The position numbers were made by a program, and so were the translations under genes. This document shows, in pieces, positions 9,745 to 17,995 of a stretch of 64,000 nucleotides of DNA. Within the stretch, counting starts at the first letter, position 1. Every line of letters begins with the position of its first letter. The notes beneath the pieces are model-generated. The model searched no databases. It saw only the letters and a program-made list of their open reading frames with translations, and was not told the origin of the DNA. This DNA comes from Pseudoduganella namucuonensis. Its GTDB lineage: Bacteria > Pseudomonadota > Gammaproteobacteria > Burkholderiales > Burkholderiaceae_D. Location: NCBI RefSeq assembly GCF_900116645.1, contig NZ_FPBO01000012.1, positions 62,001 through 126,000 on the forward strand, given 5' to 3'.

Positions 9745-10953
9745 TCAATGGCCGCCCACCACGCGGCGCGCGGGCGCGGCGTCGCGGACGGCGGGGTTGG
9801 CCTGGTCCAGGCGGCCGCTCAGCGCGGTCAGCGCGTAGGCGCCCAGCACCACGATCGCCCCTATCCAGCCCGTGTGCACCAGGCCCAGCCGCTCGACGAT
9901 GACGCCACCGCCCCAGGCGCCGCCCGCGATGCCGAGATTGAAGGCAGCGATGTTCAGGCCCGAGGCCACGTCGACGGCGCGCGGCGTGTAGTGCTCGGCC
10001 TGTCGCACCACGTACACCTGCAAGCCCGCCACATTGCCGAAGGCCACGGCGCCCCACAGCAGCACGGTGGCCACCACCAGCCATGGATGCGGCGCGGTGA
10101 AACTCAGCACCATCAGCACGGCGGCCAGGCCGGCGAAGATGATCTTCAACGCCTTGATCGGGCCATGCCTGTCGGCCAGCTTGCCGCCCCAGATATTGCC
10201 CACCGCCACGGACACGCCGTACACCAGCATCACCAGGCCGACCGCGTTCTCGCTGAAGCCCGCGATGCGCTGCAGGATGGGCGCCAGATAGGTGAAGGCG
10301 ATGAAGGAGCCGCCGTAACCCACCGCCGTCATCGCGTACACCAGCAGCAGGCGCGGCTGGCCCAGCACTTTCACCTGCCGCGTCAGCGAGGCGGGCTTGC
10401 TGTGCGCGATGTTGGACGGCACGAACAGCAGGCTGCCGATGAAGGCGACCACGCCCAGCGCCGAGACGGCCAGGAAGGTCGCGCGCCAGCCGAGGTGCTG
10501 GCCGATGAAGGTGCCCAGCGGCACACCGGTCACCAGCGCCACGGTCAGGCCTGTGAACATGATGGCGATCGCGCTGGCGGCCTTCTCTTTCGGCACCAGC
10601 GAGGTGGCGATGGTCGAGCCGATGGAGAAGAACACGCCGTGCGCGAGGCCGGTGAGGACGCGGGCCATGACCAGCGACTCATAGCCGGGCGACATCCAGG
10701 CCAGCAGGTTGCCGGCGGTGAACAGGACCATCAGTCCCAGCAGCAGGGTCTTGCGCGGCAGTTTGCCGGTGAGCGCGGTCAGCACCGGCGCGCCGATGGC
10801 CACGCCCAGCGCGTACAGGCTGACCAGCAGTCCCGCCGACGGCAGATTGACGCCAAGATCGGCGGCGATGGTGGGCAGCAGCCCGACGATGACGAATTCC
10901 GTGGTCCCGATGGCGAACGCGCTGATAGTCAGCGCCAGCAAGGCAATAGGCAT
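9745..10953 (-). CDS. MFS transporter, DHA1 family (AraJ/YdhP-like)
   Basis: Twelve-helix major facilitator of 402 residues, predicted proton-driven exporter in the inner membrane. It begins MPIALLALTISAFAIGTTEF, the signature start of the AraJ/YdhP/PbuE-type exporters. The loop motif A equivalent is LTGKLPRKTLLLG and a second half-repeat has GGKLADRHGPIKAL. Substrates in this branch include arabinose derivatives, purines and drugs; none can be assigned here. It stands alone, convergent with dgt, with a 190-base region upstream. Confidence 0.88.
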   Translation of the reverse strand: MPIALLALTISAFAIGTTEFVIVGLLPTIAADLGVNLPSAGLLVSLYALGVAIGAPVLTALTGKLPRKTLLLGLMVLFTAGNLLAWMSPGYESLVMARVLTGLAHGVFFSIGSTIATSLVPKEKAASAIAIMFTGLTVALVTGVPLGTFIGQHLGWRATFLAVSALGVVAFIGSLLFVPSNIAHSKPASLTRQVKVLGQPRLLLVYAMTAVGYGGSFIAFTYLAPILQRIAGFSENAVGLVMLVYGVSVAVGNIWGGKLADRHGPIKALKIIFAGLAAVLMVLSFTAPHPWLVVATVLLWGAVAFGNVAGLQVYVVRQAEHYTPRAVDVASGLNIAAFNLGIAGGAWGGGVIVERLGLVHTGWIGAIVVLGAYALTALSGRLDQANPAVRDAAPARRVVGGH

Positions 10954-11143
10954 GACGACACTCCGGTGAAAGTTAATGTCATGCAGTATCGCGGGATTCT
11001 TTGTTTCAAAAAATACGTGCCAGAGCAGAAGATACTTGCTGTGAAATCAAATATGGACAAGCGGCTGTGCCCGCGACACATTCACGGAATGCGGAGGACT
11101 ACAATAGGCCTTTCTCTCAAACGAGCATAAATCCGGAGCCCAG
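10954..11143. promoter_or_regulatory. Intergenic region upstream of MFS and solute-binding genes
   Basis: This 190-base gap lies between divergent genes and is AT-richer in the middle (around 11000-11060) than its flanks, as expected for promoters. No operator or riboswitch fold was recognised. Confidence 0.4.
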
Positions 11144-11896
11144 ATGAGAAACCTGATCGCGGCGATATCCCTGTGTCTGGCGTGTGCGGGGATGGCACAG
11201 GCGGAGGAGCTCGTCATCGCTTCGAACGAAGCTCCTCCTTACGTCAGCAGCAAACCGGAGGACAGTTTCCTGACCGAGCTCTTCCAGGAAATCGGCAAGG
11301 AAATGGGTGTCACTTTCGTGTTCAAGTTCATGCCCTGGAAACGCTGCACCACGGCGCTCGACACGGCGGAAGCCTGGGGAGCGGTGCCCTACATCCGCAC
11401 ACCCGAACGGGAACAGCAATATCTCTTCTCGGACAGCGTGTACTCAAGAAAAATGAAATTCTTCTACTACAGCCGGGACGGGAAAAAGCTCGACGTCGAT
11501 TTCAACGACCTGCGGGATCTCCGCAAATACCGCATCGGCGGCGTGGATGGATTCTGGTACATCAAATTGTTCAGCGACGCGGGCATCACATTGGATCTTG
11601 GCATCAACCTGGAGCGCAATTTCGAGAAGTTGCAAGCGAGACGATTCGACCTCGCCATCGCCGATGAAAACGTCGGGCAGCATTTGATCAACAAGCGTTT
11701 CACATCGGAAGGCGGTGGACGTTTCCTCAGCGTGGAGAAGGCGTTCGACATCAACGCCACCTATCTGATGGTGTCGCGGCGCTATCGCAACACGGAGCAA
11801 TTGCTACGGCAATTCAACAAAGCCCTGCACAACGTCAAGAAGAACGGCGCATTCAAGAGGATAGCCGCCACCCACGGCCTCCCGTTGACCGACTAG
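11144..11896 (+). CDS. Periplasmic solute-binding protein, family 3 type
   Basis: Extracytoplasmic binding protein of 250 residues with a signal peptide cleaved after AQA (about residue 20). The mature start EELVIASNEAPPYVS and the segment TELFQEIGKEMG are typical of SBP_bac_3 proteins related to amino-acid receptors; WGAVPYIRTPEREQQYLFS matches the usual second lobe entry. No ABC permease or ATPase lies nearby. Many such orphan proteins in this bacterial family are not transport receptors, so a sensing or other role is possible. It is transcribed alone. Confidence 0.8.
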   Translation: MRNLIAAISLCLACAGMAQAEELVIASNEAPPYVSSKPEDSFLTELFQEIGKEMGVTFVFKFMPWKRCTTALDTAEAWGAVPYIRTPEREQQYLFSDSVYSRKMKFFYYSRDGKKLDVDFNDLRDLRKYRIGGVDGFWYIKLFSDAGITLDLGINLERNFEKLQARRFDLAIADENVGQHLINKRFTSEGGGRFLSVEKAFDINATYLMVSRRYRNTEQLLRQFNKALHNVKKNGAFKRIAATHGLPLTD

Positions 11897-11965
11897 GCGG
11901 GCGCGGTGCTTGCGCATCCCGCGCGATTTCCACACAATGCCGGTCCGCCTATATGAAAAGTCGCC

Positions 11966-12187
11966 ATGAATTCAGAAGCCTTGGCCCAGTTGCTGACCTA
12001 CCAAATGCCCTACGGTAAATACAAGGGCCGCGTGCTGGCCGACCTGCCCGGCCACTACCTCGGCTGGTTCGCGCGCGAAGGCTTCCCCAGCGGCCAGCTG
12101 GGCAGCCTGCTCGCGCTGATGTACGAGCTGGACCACAACAACCTGCGCAGCCTGCTGGACCCGCTCCGGGGCCGGCGCCAACCGTGA
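11966..12187 (+). CDS. DUF3820 family small protein
   Basis: A 73-residue protein with the DUF3820 (QSregVF_b) signature: MPYGKYKGRVLADLPGHYL then WFAREGFPSGQLG and a helix ending LRSLLDPLR. It is a small alpha-beta protein of unknown biochemical role. Its stop overlaps the GTG start of the next gene (GTGA), indicating coupled translation. Confidence 0.85.
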   Translation: MNSEALAQLLTYQMPYGKYKGRVLADLPGHYLGWFAREGFPSGQLGSLLALMYELDHNNLRSLLDPLRGRRQP

Positions 12188-12948
12188 ACGAAGCAATGCA
12201 TAAACTCATCTCCGAATTGACCAGGCTCTACCTCCCACCGGGCGCCATGGCGCCGGAAACGCTGACGCAGCACCTGCTCGGTCTAGCCACCGTGGCCGTC
12301 AACCTGGCGACGGACGAGGGCCAGACGCGCGCCCTGCTCATTCCCTTCGCGAAGACCAACGACCGCGAAGAAGCCCAGCACTGGACCCGTTTATGCGCCG
12401 TGGCGAACGCCCTGCAGTCCGAGCTCGGCCTCCCGGCGCCGGCGGTGAGCATCTCGGGTGGCGACGCCTATGGCCTTTGGCTGTCGCTCGCCGCCCCCAC
12501 CCCGGTCGCCCGGGTACGGCAATTCCTGGCGCTGCTCCACAAAGCCTACTTCCCGGACATGCCGCTCCCGCCCGACGCCGCCGGCGCCCCGGTCGAACTG
12601 CCGCCCTGCCTGCACCAGGCCACCGGCAAGTGGGCCGCCTTCATCCATCCGGGCATGGGCGCGTCCTTCGCCGACGAGCCGGGACTGGAAATGCCCCCGC
12701 CGGTGGCGGGACAGGTGGCATTCCTGGAAGGCCTGCAGAGCATCAGCGAGGCGGAGTTCCAGCGCGCCTTGAACCTGCTCCAGCAAGCGCACGGTTCGCC
12801 GTCCATGGCCGATGCGCCTGTCCCCCAGCGCGCGGCGACAACGCCGGACGGCTTGCTGCTGAAGGACGCGACGCTGGAAGACATCGTGACATTCCTGCAT
12901 TCGAAAAATATCGAGCCGACATTCCGGCATCTGCTCCCGCCGAACTGA
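12184..12948 (+). CDS. Hypothetical protein coupled to DUF3820
   Basis: A 254-residue soluble protein of unrecognised family. The GTG start overlaps the DUF3820 stop by four bases; an internal ATG at 12196 is an alternative. A central segment (VSISGGDAYGLWLSLAAP, about residues 87-104) faintly recalls the SGG-x-G-H-W strand of archaeo-eukaryotic primases, but the key histidine is absent and I do not call it a primase. No signal peptide or membrane helix is visible. The C-terminal 40 residues (DGLLLKDATLEDIVTFLHSK) form a small helical unit. The pairing suggests a shared role with the DUF3820 protein. Confidence 0.75.
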   Translation: MNEAMHKLISELTRLYLPPGAMAPETLTQHLLGLATVAVNLATDEGQTRALLIPFAKTNDREEAQHWTRLCAVANALQSELGLPAPAVSISGGDAYGLWLSLAAPTPVARVRQFLALLHKAYFPDMPLPPDAAGAPVELPPCLHQATGKWAAFIHPGMGASFADEPGLEMPPPVAGQVAFLEGLQSISEAEFQRALNLLQQAHGSPSMADAPVPQRAATTPDGLLLKDATLEDIVTFLHSKNIEPTFRHLLPPN

Positions 12949-13044
12949 CCGCGCCAGTTGATCGATGGCAAGTTGCGGTGACGAGACTCCGTGAACGCAC
13001 GAGCGGAAAGCGCATACAATCAACTTTTCGCTGAAAGGACGCCC

Positions 13045-13584
13045 ATGAGCCGCACCGCCCATATTTGCCTGCTGGCCGACTACAACGCGTGGATGAACAC
13101 CAAGCTGTACGAGGCGGCCGCGCTGCTGCCGGCCGAGGCGCTGACGGAGGACCGCAAGGCCTTCTTCGGTTCCATCCTGGGCACGCTGAACCACTTGGTG
13201 GTGGCGGACACGATCTGGCTCAAGCGCTTCGCCGCCGAGCCGGGCCGCTTCGCCGCGCTGGACCCGATCCGCGACACCACGCTGCCGGAGAGGCTGGACC
13301 TGCCCATGTTCGACAATCTGGCCGAGCTGATCGTCTACCGCGAGTGGCTGGACGTGGTGATCACCAACTGGACCAGCATGCTGACCGAGGCGGACCTGAA
13401 CCTTGTCATCCACTACGTCAACATGCGCGGCGCCGAATTCGACAAGCCGCTGTTCGCCCTGCTGGTGCACTTCTTCAACCACCAGACCCACCACCGCGGC
13501 CAGGCCTCGACACTGCTGACGCAGGCCGGCGTGGACATCGGCGTGACCGACCTGCTGGCCCTGATACCGAACGTCACCATCTAG
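13045..13584 (+). CDS. DinB-family protein
   Basis: Four-helix-bundle protein of 179 residues of the DinB/YfiT-like metal-binding superfamily. The metal triad is visible: H50 in GTLNHLVVADTIW and histidines H146 and H150 in HFFNHQTHHRGQ. Such proteins act as thiol-dependent S-transferases or have unknown roles; DNA-damage induction of the name-giving member does not predict function here. The start at 13045 is preferred over an in-frame start at 12991 because GAAAGGA precedes it and the family motif begins there. It converges with the AraC gene, two bases between stops. Confidence 0.88.
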   Translation: MSRTAHICLLADYNAWMNTKLYEAAALLPAEALTEDRKAFFGSILGTLNHLVVADTIWLKRFAAEPGRFAALDPIRDTTLPERLDLPMFDNLAELIVYREWLDVVITNWTSMLTEADLNLVIHYVNMRGAEFDKPLFALLVHFFNHQTHHRGQASTLLTQAGVDIGVTDLLALIPNVTI

Positions 13585-13586
13585 CG

Positions 13587-14387
13587 CTACGCGGTGGCCT
13601 GCCCGCCGCGCTTGCGGTACTCGTCTGGCGTCTCGCCCGTCAGCCGGCGGAACATGGTGATGAAGGCGGACGAACTGGCGTAGCCCAGGTCCAGCGCGAT
13701 GCCCTCCACCGTCCGTCCCTGTTCGAGCAGCGACATGGCGGTGACGACGCGCAGCCGTTGGCGCCACTCGGCCAGCGTCATGCCCAGGTCGCGCTGGCAA
13801 CGGCGCATCAAAGTCCGCTCGGTGGTGTTCGCCGCGTGCGCCAGTTCGGACAGCGCGCGGCCGTCGCCCGGATCCGCCTCCAGCATCTCCAGCACCTTGC
13901 CCAGCACGGGATCGTCGGACGCCGGCAGATAGCTGCCGACGCGCCGCGCGCCGACCAGTTGATCGACCAGCACCCGCAGCAGCCGCTCGTCGCTCTCCGC
14001 CTGCGGCAGCGCCGGCGGATGCCGCCGCAGATGCTCCAGCATCGCCCGCACCAGGGGCGTGACGGCCAGCGCGCAGGCCTGCGCGGGCAGGCTGCCGCAC
14101 AACTCGCCGCTGACGTAGAGCGAGCTGTGATGCGCCTCGTACCGGTTCTGCCCCACGTGTTCCACATTCGGCGGCAGCCAGATGCCGTACTGGGGCGGCG
14201 CGAGGTAATGGCAGTCCGCCAGCTTCACCTCGATCACGCCGCTGAAGGAATACACGAACTCGCCCCAGGAATGGCTGTGCCAGGGATAGGTCGCCTCCGC
14301 CGGCATCTCGGCGCTGCGGAAACAGATCTTCGCCGGAAGCGCCCCGGTGAACGGCGCGGTGAGGAAGTGTTTTGCTTTGGTTAACAC
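13587..14387 (-). CDS. AraC-family transcriptional regulator
   Basis: Regulator of 266 residues with an N-terminal cupin sensor domain (WHSHSWGEFVYSFSG, LAPPQYGIWLPPNVEHVG) and a C-terminal double helix-turn-helix (LSELAHAANTTERTLMRRCQ and IALDLGYASSSAFITMFRR ending TPDEYRKR). This cupin-AraC arrangement is typical of regulators that control an adjacent transporter. It is divergent from the EamA permease gene 118 bases away, which is its likely target by position. Confidence 0.9.
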   Translation of the reverse strand: MLTKAKHFLTAPFTGALPAKICFRSAEMPAEATYPWHSHSWGEFVYSFSGVIEVKLADCHYLAPPQYGIWLPPNVEHVGQNRYEAHHSSLYVSGELCGSLPAQACALAVTPLVRAMLEHLRRHPPALPQAESDERLLRVLVDQLVGARRVGSYLPASDDPVLGKVLEMLEADPGDGRALSELAHAANTTERTLMRRCQRDLGMTLAEWRQRLRVVTAMSLLEQGRTVEGIALDLGYASSSAFITMFRRLTGETPDEYRKRGGQATA

Positions 14388-14505
14388 GGCGGCTCCTGGG
14401 TCTGCGATAGTCCGAATCGCGCAATAGGCTGTCGGTTTCTCACTATATCAAGAGAAGCTGCCGCACGCATAATCCCATGACGGATAACGGAATGAAGGAA
14501 CGGCG
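14388..14505. promoter_or_regulatory. Divergent AraC / EamA control region
   Basis: A 118-base gap between divergent regulator and permease genes, including GAAGGA placed six bases before the GTG start at 14506. It is the obvious site for AraC-type binding; no repeated half-site was clear by eye. Confidence 0.45.
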
Positions 14506-15432
14506 GTGGATACGCGCAAAGCAATGGATGGGCGGGCGGTGGGCACAATGGTGCTGCTGTGCCTGGTATGGAGCCTGCAGCAAGTGGGCTTCAAGGCGAC
14601 CGCGCAGGACATTTCGCCCATCCTGCTGATCGCGCTGCGGTCGGGCATCGCCGCCGCGCTGGTCGGCGCCCTCATGCTCGCCCGCAGGGAGCGCCTCACG
14701 CCGAACACCTGGCGGCCGGGACTGGTGGTCGGCAGCCTGTTCGCGTTCGAATACCTGCTGCTCGGCGCGGGACTGCGCCACACCAGCGCGGCGCACGCCG
14801 TGGTCTTCCTCTACACGGGGCCCTTGTTCGCGGCGCTCGGCCTGCACCTGAAGCTGCCGTCCGAACGGCTGGCGCCGCTGCAATGGCTGGGCGTGGCGCT
14901 CGCCTTCGCCGGCATCGCCACCGCCTTCATCGTCGGCGCGCAGCCATCGAACGGGACGGCCAACGCCAACGCCCTGTTCGGCGACTTCCTGTGCCTGGCG
15001 GCGGGCGCGGCATGGGGCGCCACCACGGTGGTGATCCGGTGCTCCACCCTGTCGCGCGCCTCCGCCACGCAAACGCTGCTGTACCAGCTGGTCTGCGCCT
15101 TCGCGCTGTTGCTGGTCGCCGCCGCCGTGCTGGGGCAGTTGACCTTCCATCCCACCAGGCTGGCCGTGGGCAACCTCGTGTTCCAAGCGGTGATCGTGTC
15201 CTTCGCGAGCTTCCTGGCGTGGTTCCACCTGCTGCGCCATTACGTGGCGTCCAGCCTTGGCATCTTCTCGTTCATGACGCCGATGTTCGGCGTGCTGCTG
15301 GGCGCGTGGCTGCTCGACGAACAGATCAAGCCGGGCTTCCTGCTGGGGGCGGGATTCGTGCTGGCCGGCATCCTGCTGGTCAGCGGATACAGCCGGATCA
15401 AACCAGCCCTGCGTCCCGCCAAGGCCGCGTAA
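14506..15432 (+). CDS. EamA/DMT-superfamily permease
   Basis: Ten-helix drug/metabolite transporter of 308 residues with two EamA repeats. The first contains RSGIAAALVGALML and HTSAAHAVVFLYTGPLFAALG; the second contains FGDFLCLAAGAAWGAT and the closing SLGIFSFMTPMFGVLLGAWLL. It probably exports a small metabolite. The GTG start is chosen because AAGGA lies six bases upstream; ATG at 14524 is the alternative. The divergent AraC gene likely regulates it. Confidence 0.87.
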   Translation: MDTRKAMDGRAVGTMVLLCLVWSLQQVGFKATAQDISPILLIALRSGIAAALVGALMLARRERLTPNTWRPGLVVGSLFAFEYLLLGAGLRHTSAAHAVVFLYTGPLFAALGLHLKLPSERLAPLQWLGVALAFAGIATAFIVGAQPSNGTANANALFGDFLCLAAGAAWGATTVVIRCSTLSRASATQTLLYQLVCAFALLLVAAAVLGQLTFHPTRLAVGNLVFQAVIVSFASFLAWFHLLRHYVASSLGIFSFMTPMFGVLLGAWLLDEQIKPGFLLGAGFVLAGILLVSGYSRIKPALRPAKAA

Positions 15433-15449
15433 GCCCGAAAGGTCGTCCC

Positions 15450-15708
15450 GTGGTTCCAGGTTTCGCCGAACGCATGCACGCCAGCTTCCTCCACCAGAAC
15501 GCAATGTCGCTGATCAAGGCCAGCATGGCCGTCATTGAACAGGGCCGCACCGAAATCCACCTGCCGCATTGGAGCGGCGTCGAGCAGCAGCACGGTTGGT
15601 GCACGGCGGCGTGGTCGGCATGATCGCCGATTCAAGGACGGCCAGGAAAAGCTGCGCGCGCTGACGCAGCAAACCATCATGGTGATGCACGACAAGGCGG
15701 AGAAGTGA
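15450..15708 (+). pseudogene. Decayed PaaI-type thioesterase
   Basis: Remnant of a hotdog-fold acyl-CoA thioesterase spread over three frames. The N-terminal part (GFAERMHASFLHQNAMSLIK, then IHLPHWSGVEQQHG) reads from a GTG at 15450. A single-base loss near 15591 shifts the family active-site segment VHGGVVGMIAD into a second frame. Then about half of the domain is missing and the C-terminal piece KDGQEKLRALTQQTIMVMHD reads in a third frame to TGA at 15706. Both a frameshift and an internal deletion make it non-functional. It abuts the broken panB copy, whose GTG start immediately follows the stop. Confidence 0.85.
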
Positions 15709-16191
15709 GTGGCCACCATCCCCTCCCTGCTGAAGATGCGCGACGCCGGCGAAAAGATCGCGACCTTGACCTGCTATGACGCCAGCTTCGCCTCCCTGAT
15801 GGACCGCTGCGGCGTGGACTTGCTGCTGGTGGGCGATTCGCTGGGCAATGTGTGCCAGGGACAGGGCAACACCCTGCCCGTCACGCTGGCCGACATCGCT
15901 TACCACACGGCCGCCGTCGCGCGTGGCAACAAGGCCGCAGTGCTTGCTGCGGATATGCCGTTTGGGACCTACGCCACGCCCCAGGCCGCGTTCGACAACG
16001 CGGTCTGGCTGATTCACGCCGGCGCGCACGTTGTCAAGTTGGAGGGCTGCGATTGGCTGGCCGACACAGTGGCCTTTCTCACCGAGCGGGGTGTCCCGGG
16101 ATTCAAGGTGCAGGGGAAAACGACCGAAAGCGCGGAGCGCCTGAAAGCCGATGCCCTGACGCGGCAGGATACGGGCGCATACATTATGTGA
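15709..16191 (+). pseudogene. panB: Truncated 3-methyl-2-oxobutanoate hydroxymethyltransferase (panB remnant)
   Basis: The first enzyme of pantothenate synthesis, here only 160 residues instead of about 265. The N-terminal half is well preserved: [26 protein letters not shown] with the metal-binding Asp, [11 protein letters not shown], and VKLEGCDW. Two lesions are visible. About 16 residues between LTERGVP and GFKVQGKT (the conserved cysteine-to-GLTPQS segment) are lost in frame, and the reading ends after GAYIM where the family continues for roughly 100 residues. The sequence after 16191 is unlike panB. A functional copy should exist elsewhere. The break lies about 57 bases from the start of the cassette array. 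Confidence 0.88.
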
Positions 16192-16247
16192 TAGGCCGCA
16201 GCTTTTAATTCCTTCGGATCACGCACTGTCCGCGTCATCGCCTCTCT

Positions 16248-16318
16248 GCCCAACGCCAGGCGTCAGGCGCGGCGGGAAGCGGGCTCTGTCGCCTGCACGC
16301 CAATGTCATGCCTTGCAA
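16248..16318 (-). other. attC site 7 (terminal, degenerate)
   Basis: Ends the last cassette. The core GCCCAAC at 16248-16254 (GTTGGGC on the minus strand) fits the consensus. Inner stems GGCGTGCAGGCG and CGCCTGACGCC pair on the minus strand. The distal core next to the gene stop at 16319 is not recognisable, so the site is probably decayed. Confidence 0.55.
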
Positions 16319-16897
16319 CTACGATAGGGACACCAACAAGCTACGAGCGCGCTCTCGGAGTTTCGTTGCCGCGGGTTGCAACAGCTTCAAGGCTTCTTTA
16401 GCACGTTTGGGGTCAACCTTTTGTTGCTCTCCTGTAATGTTAACCTTTTCAAATTCATCATTGAGTGAGTGTATGACCTTGTCGAATTCGCGGATGGATT
16501 CTAGGAATGCGTCAAACTTTGCAGATTGTTCTTTGCCCCAATATTTCTGAATCCAAGTCGCATAAACAAACTCCTTCTTTCGAAGTGTAGTGATTGATGT
16601 ATTGTATTCGGCGACCAAGTCTGTCAGCGTTTTCTTTGTAGTCCAATTGCTTTCAATAAACTCGGTGGTCAATTCTGCGGAGAAAATATGCTGACTGATT
16701 TCTATCGCGAGTTCTTCGTACTGCTGTGTGCGAAGATCCGCGCGGTTCAAGGCGAACTTCACCGATTCGGTCATATGCCCAGAAAAAAGACTAAGAATGC
16801 CGATCATGAACGCGACGAGCCAGGTTGCTGTCTGCGTCTTGAGTGATATGGCGATCCCCTGCAGCCACGTCGGGTTAGCGGTTCCATCTGTTGCCAT
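16319..16897 (-). CDS. Cassette gene: membrane-anchored hypothetical protein
   Basis: Protein of 192 residues with one N-terminal membrane helix (TWLVAFMIGILSLFSG) and a long helical soluble domain rich in Glu, Lys and Thr. No family recognised. The start at 16897 is chosen over 16921 because AAGGAG precedes it and the upstream ATG lies inside the attC core. Codon use is far less GC-biased than the host genes, marking foreign origin. Confidence 0.75.
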   Translation of the reverse strand: MATDGTANPTWLQGIAISLKTQTATWLVAFMIGILSLFSGHMTESVKFALNRADLRTQQYEELAIEISQHIFSAELTTEFIESNWTTKKTLTDLVAEYNTSITTLRKKEFVYATWIQKYWGKEQSAKFDAFLESIREFDKVIHSLNDEFEKVNITGEQQKVDPKRAKEALKLLQPAATKLRERARSLLVSLS

Positions 16898-16917
16898 ATC
16901 GGATGCACTCCTTTCTG

Positions 16918-16974
16918 ACATAACGAGTTAATTCAGCCGCGCCGTAAGGCGTCGGCTGCAATGTTTGGTTAGCC
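16918..16974 (-). other. attC site 6
   Basis: 57-base site with outer cores ACATAAC (16918-16924) and GTTAGCC (16968-16974) and an inner hairpin CAGCCGCGCCG / CGTCGGCTG with a bulge. It ends the two-gene cassette to its right. Confidence 0.85.
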
Positions 16975-16998
16975 CTAGCTTTAGTGGCTGAGATAAGA

Positions 16999-17381
16999 TT
17001 AATTAGCATCCCCACCCTTAATGGTTCCGCCGACTACGCTTACACTGCCACCATCCCCATGTAGACCTCCGTCGCCTCCAGAAACTACGCTCCCCCACCG
17101 CCAGCACCAACGCCTCCTTCAACGATGACATTATCAAGGTGCATACTTCCACCGCCATCATGACCTGCGGTCGCAATCGCATCACCGCCTCATGCAGCGT
17201 AGAAAGGCTGTAATACGTTGATAATTTCACCCCCGGCATTCATCGGTAGGTGGTTAAGTGCGGCTGCGACATTTGGATCTGGATTAGATGCAACTGAGAG
17301 AAATCAATTGCGAATAGCAACTGCCGCCCCCGTACGGGCCGCTGCACCTTGCAGAACTTAAACAACAGTTACCGAATCCAT
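16999..17381 (-). pseudogene. Decayed glycine-rich cassette gene
   Basis: Reading from ATG at 17381, which has a good AGGAG site, the frame gives MDSVTVV, then stop codons at residues 8, 26 and later, and a frameshift near 17090. Ignoring these gives a continuous 125-residue protein: an Ala/Asn-rich first half (ASNPDPNVAAALNHLPMNAG) and a Gly-rich second half (GHDGGGSMHLDNVIVEGG, SGGDGGLHGDGG, GGTIKGGDAN). The preserved composition across stops indicates a real gene in decay. It is the second gene of a cassette, 18 bases after the stop of the preceding gene, with no attC between them. Family unknown. Confidence 0.65.
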
Positions 17382-17399
17382 AGGCTCGCTCCTAGAAAG

Positions 17400-17906
17400 T
17401 TAATTTACTAACGTGATTTGGCCCGGGAGAGTTATGATACTCGTCTGGGACAAGAGGCTGATGTATCTCGACAACGCAGCGCATTGGGTCGTGCGTCCAA
17501 TCTCCACGATTTGGCTATTAAATAGCCCTCGGCACCATGGGCTCATCAGGGAGAGACCGGGCAATTCTTTGAGTTCAAATTGCAGATATGCGACATCGGG
17601 GCGCGATAGTTCAGTAGCCCTCGTTTCAAGCCCATCCATAAGGAGGAGTTCGGCTTGAGTTTTACCCTCCGCCAACGCAAAGTCCAGATCGATGGTGCCT
17701 AGTTCCGGCGGTAGGGTTGTCACCATTATTTTCAATACCGATTGATGTAACGCCTCCTTGGGTCGTTTCGTGAGTACGAAGCACTCAGCCATTAGCTCAC
17801 TTGACGATAACTCTACCGCCGTAACGATCGCATAGCTCTCTCCCCAAACGCCAGCGGGTAAGCCACGGATGGAATAGCTTGTATATTTCGTTGCTTGATT
17901 CTGCAT
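17400..17906 (-). CDS. Cassette gene: hypothetical protein
   Basis: A 168-residue soluble protein with no recognised family. GAGGA eleven bases before ATG supports the start. It has mixed alpha-beta composition with two cysteines near residues 134 and 152 (PWCRGLF, TQCAAL). It shares a cassette with the decayed glycine-rich gene immediately downstream, suggesting the two worked together. Base composition is foreign to the host. Confidence 0.72.
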   Translation of the reverse strand: MQNQATKYTSYSIRGLPAGVWGESYAIVTAVELSSSELMAECFVLTKRPKEALHQSVLKIMVTTLPPELGTIDLDFALAEGKTQAELLLMDGLETRATELSRPDVAYLQFELKELPGLSLMSPWCRGLFNSQIVEIGRTTQCAALSRYISLLSQTSIITLPGQITLVN

Positions 17907-17921
17907 CGGAAGTTCCTCGTA

Positions 17922-17995
17922 TTCTAACGTAAAAAAGTAACTAGCTGCCGGAACGCGTAGCGTGGAGGCAGTTCAGTTAACTGCTGGGCCTAGCC
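17922..17995 (-). other. attC site 5
   Basis: 74-base site with left core TTCTAAC (17922-17928) and a degenerate right core CCTAGCC (17989-17995) overlapping the stop of the next cassette gene. The inner arms TAACTAGCTGCC and GGCAGTTCAGTTA pair imperfectly with an unpaired base, as expected for attC. Confidence 0.75.

Noticed and set aside
9299-9838. 179-residue plus-strand frame at the end of dgt
   Set aside because: It overlaps dgt in another frame and runs into the MFS gene; no motif or start signal.
17018-17239. 73-residue minus-strand frame in the cassette array
   Set aside because: It runs in a different frame from the repaired glycine-rich gene for most of its length and has no ribosome-binding site.
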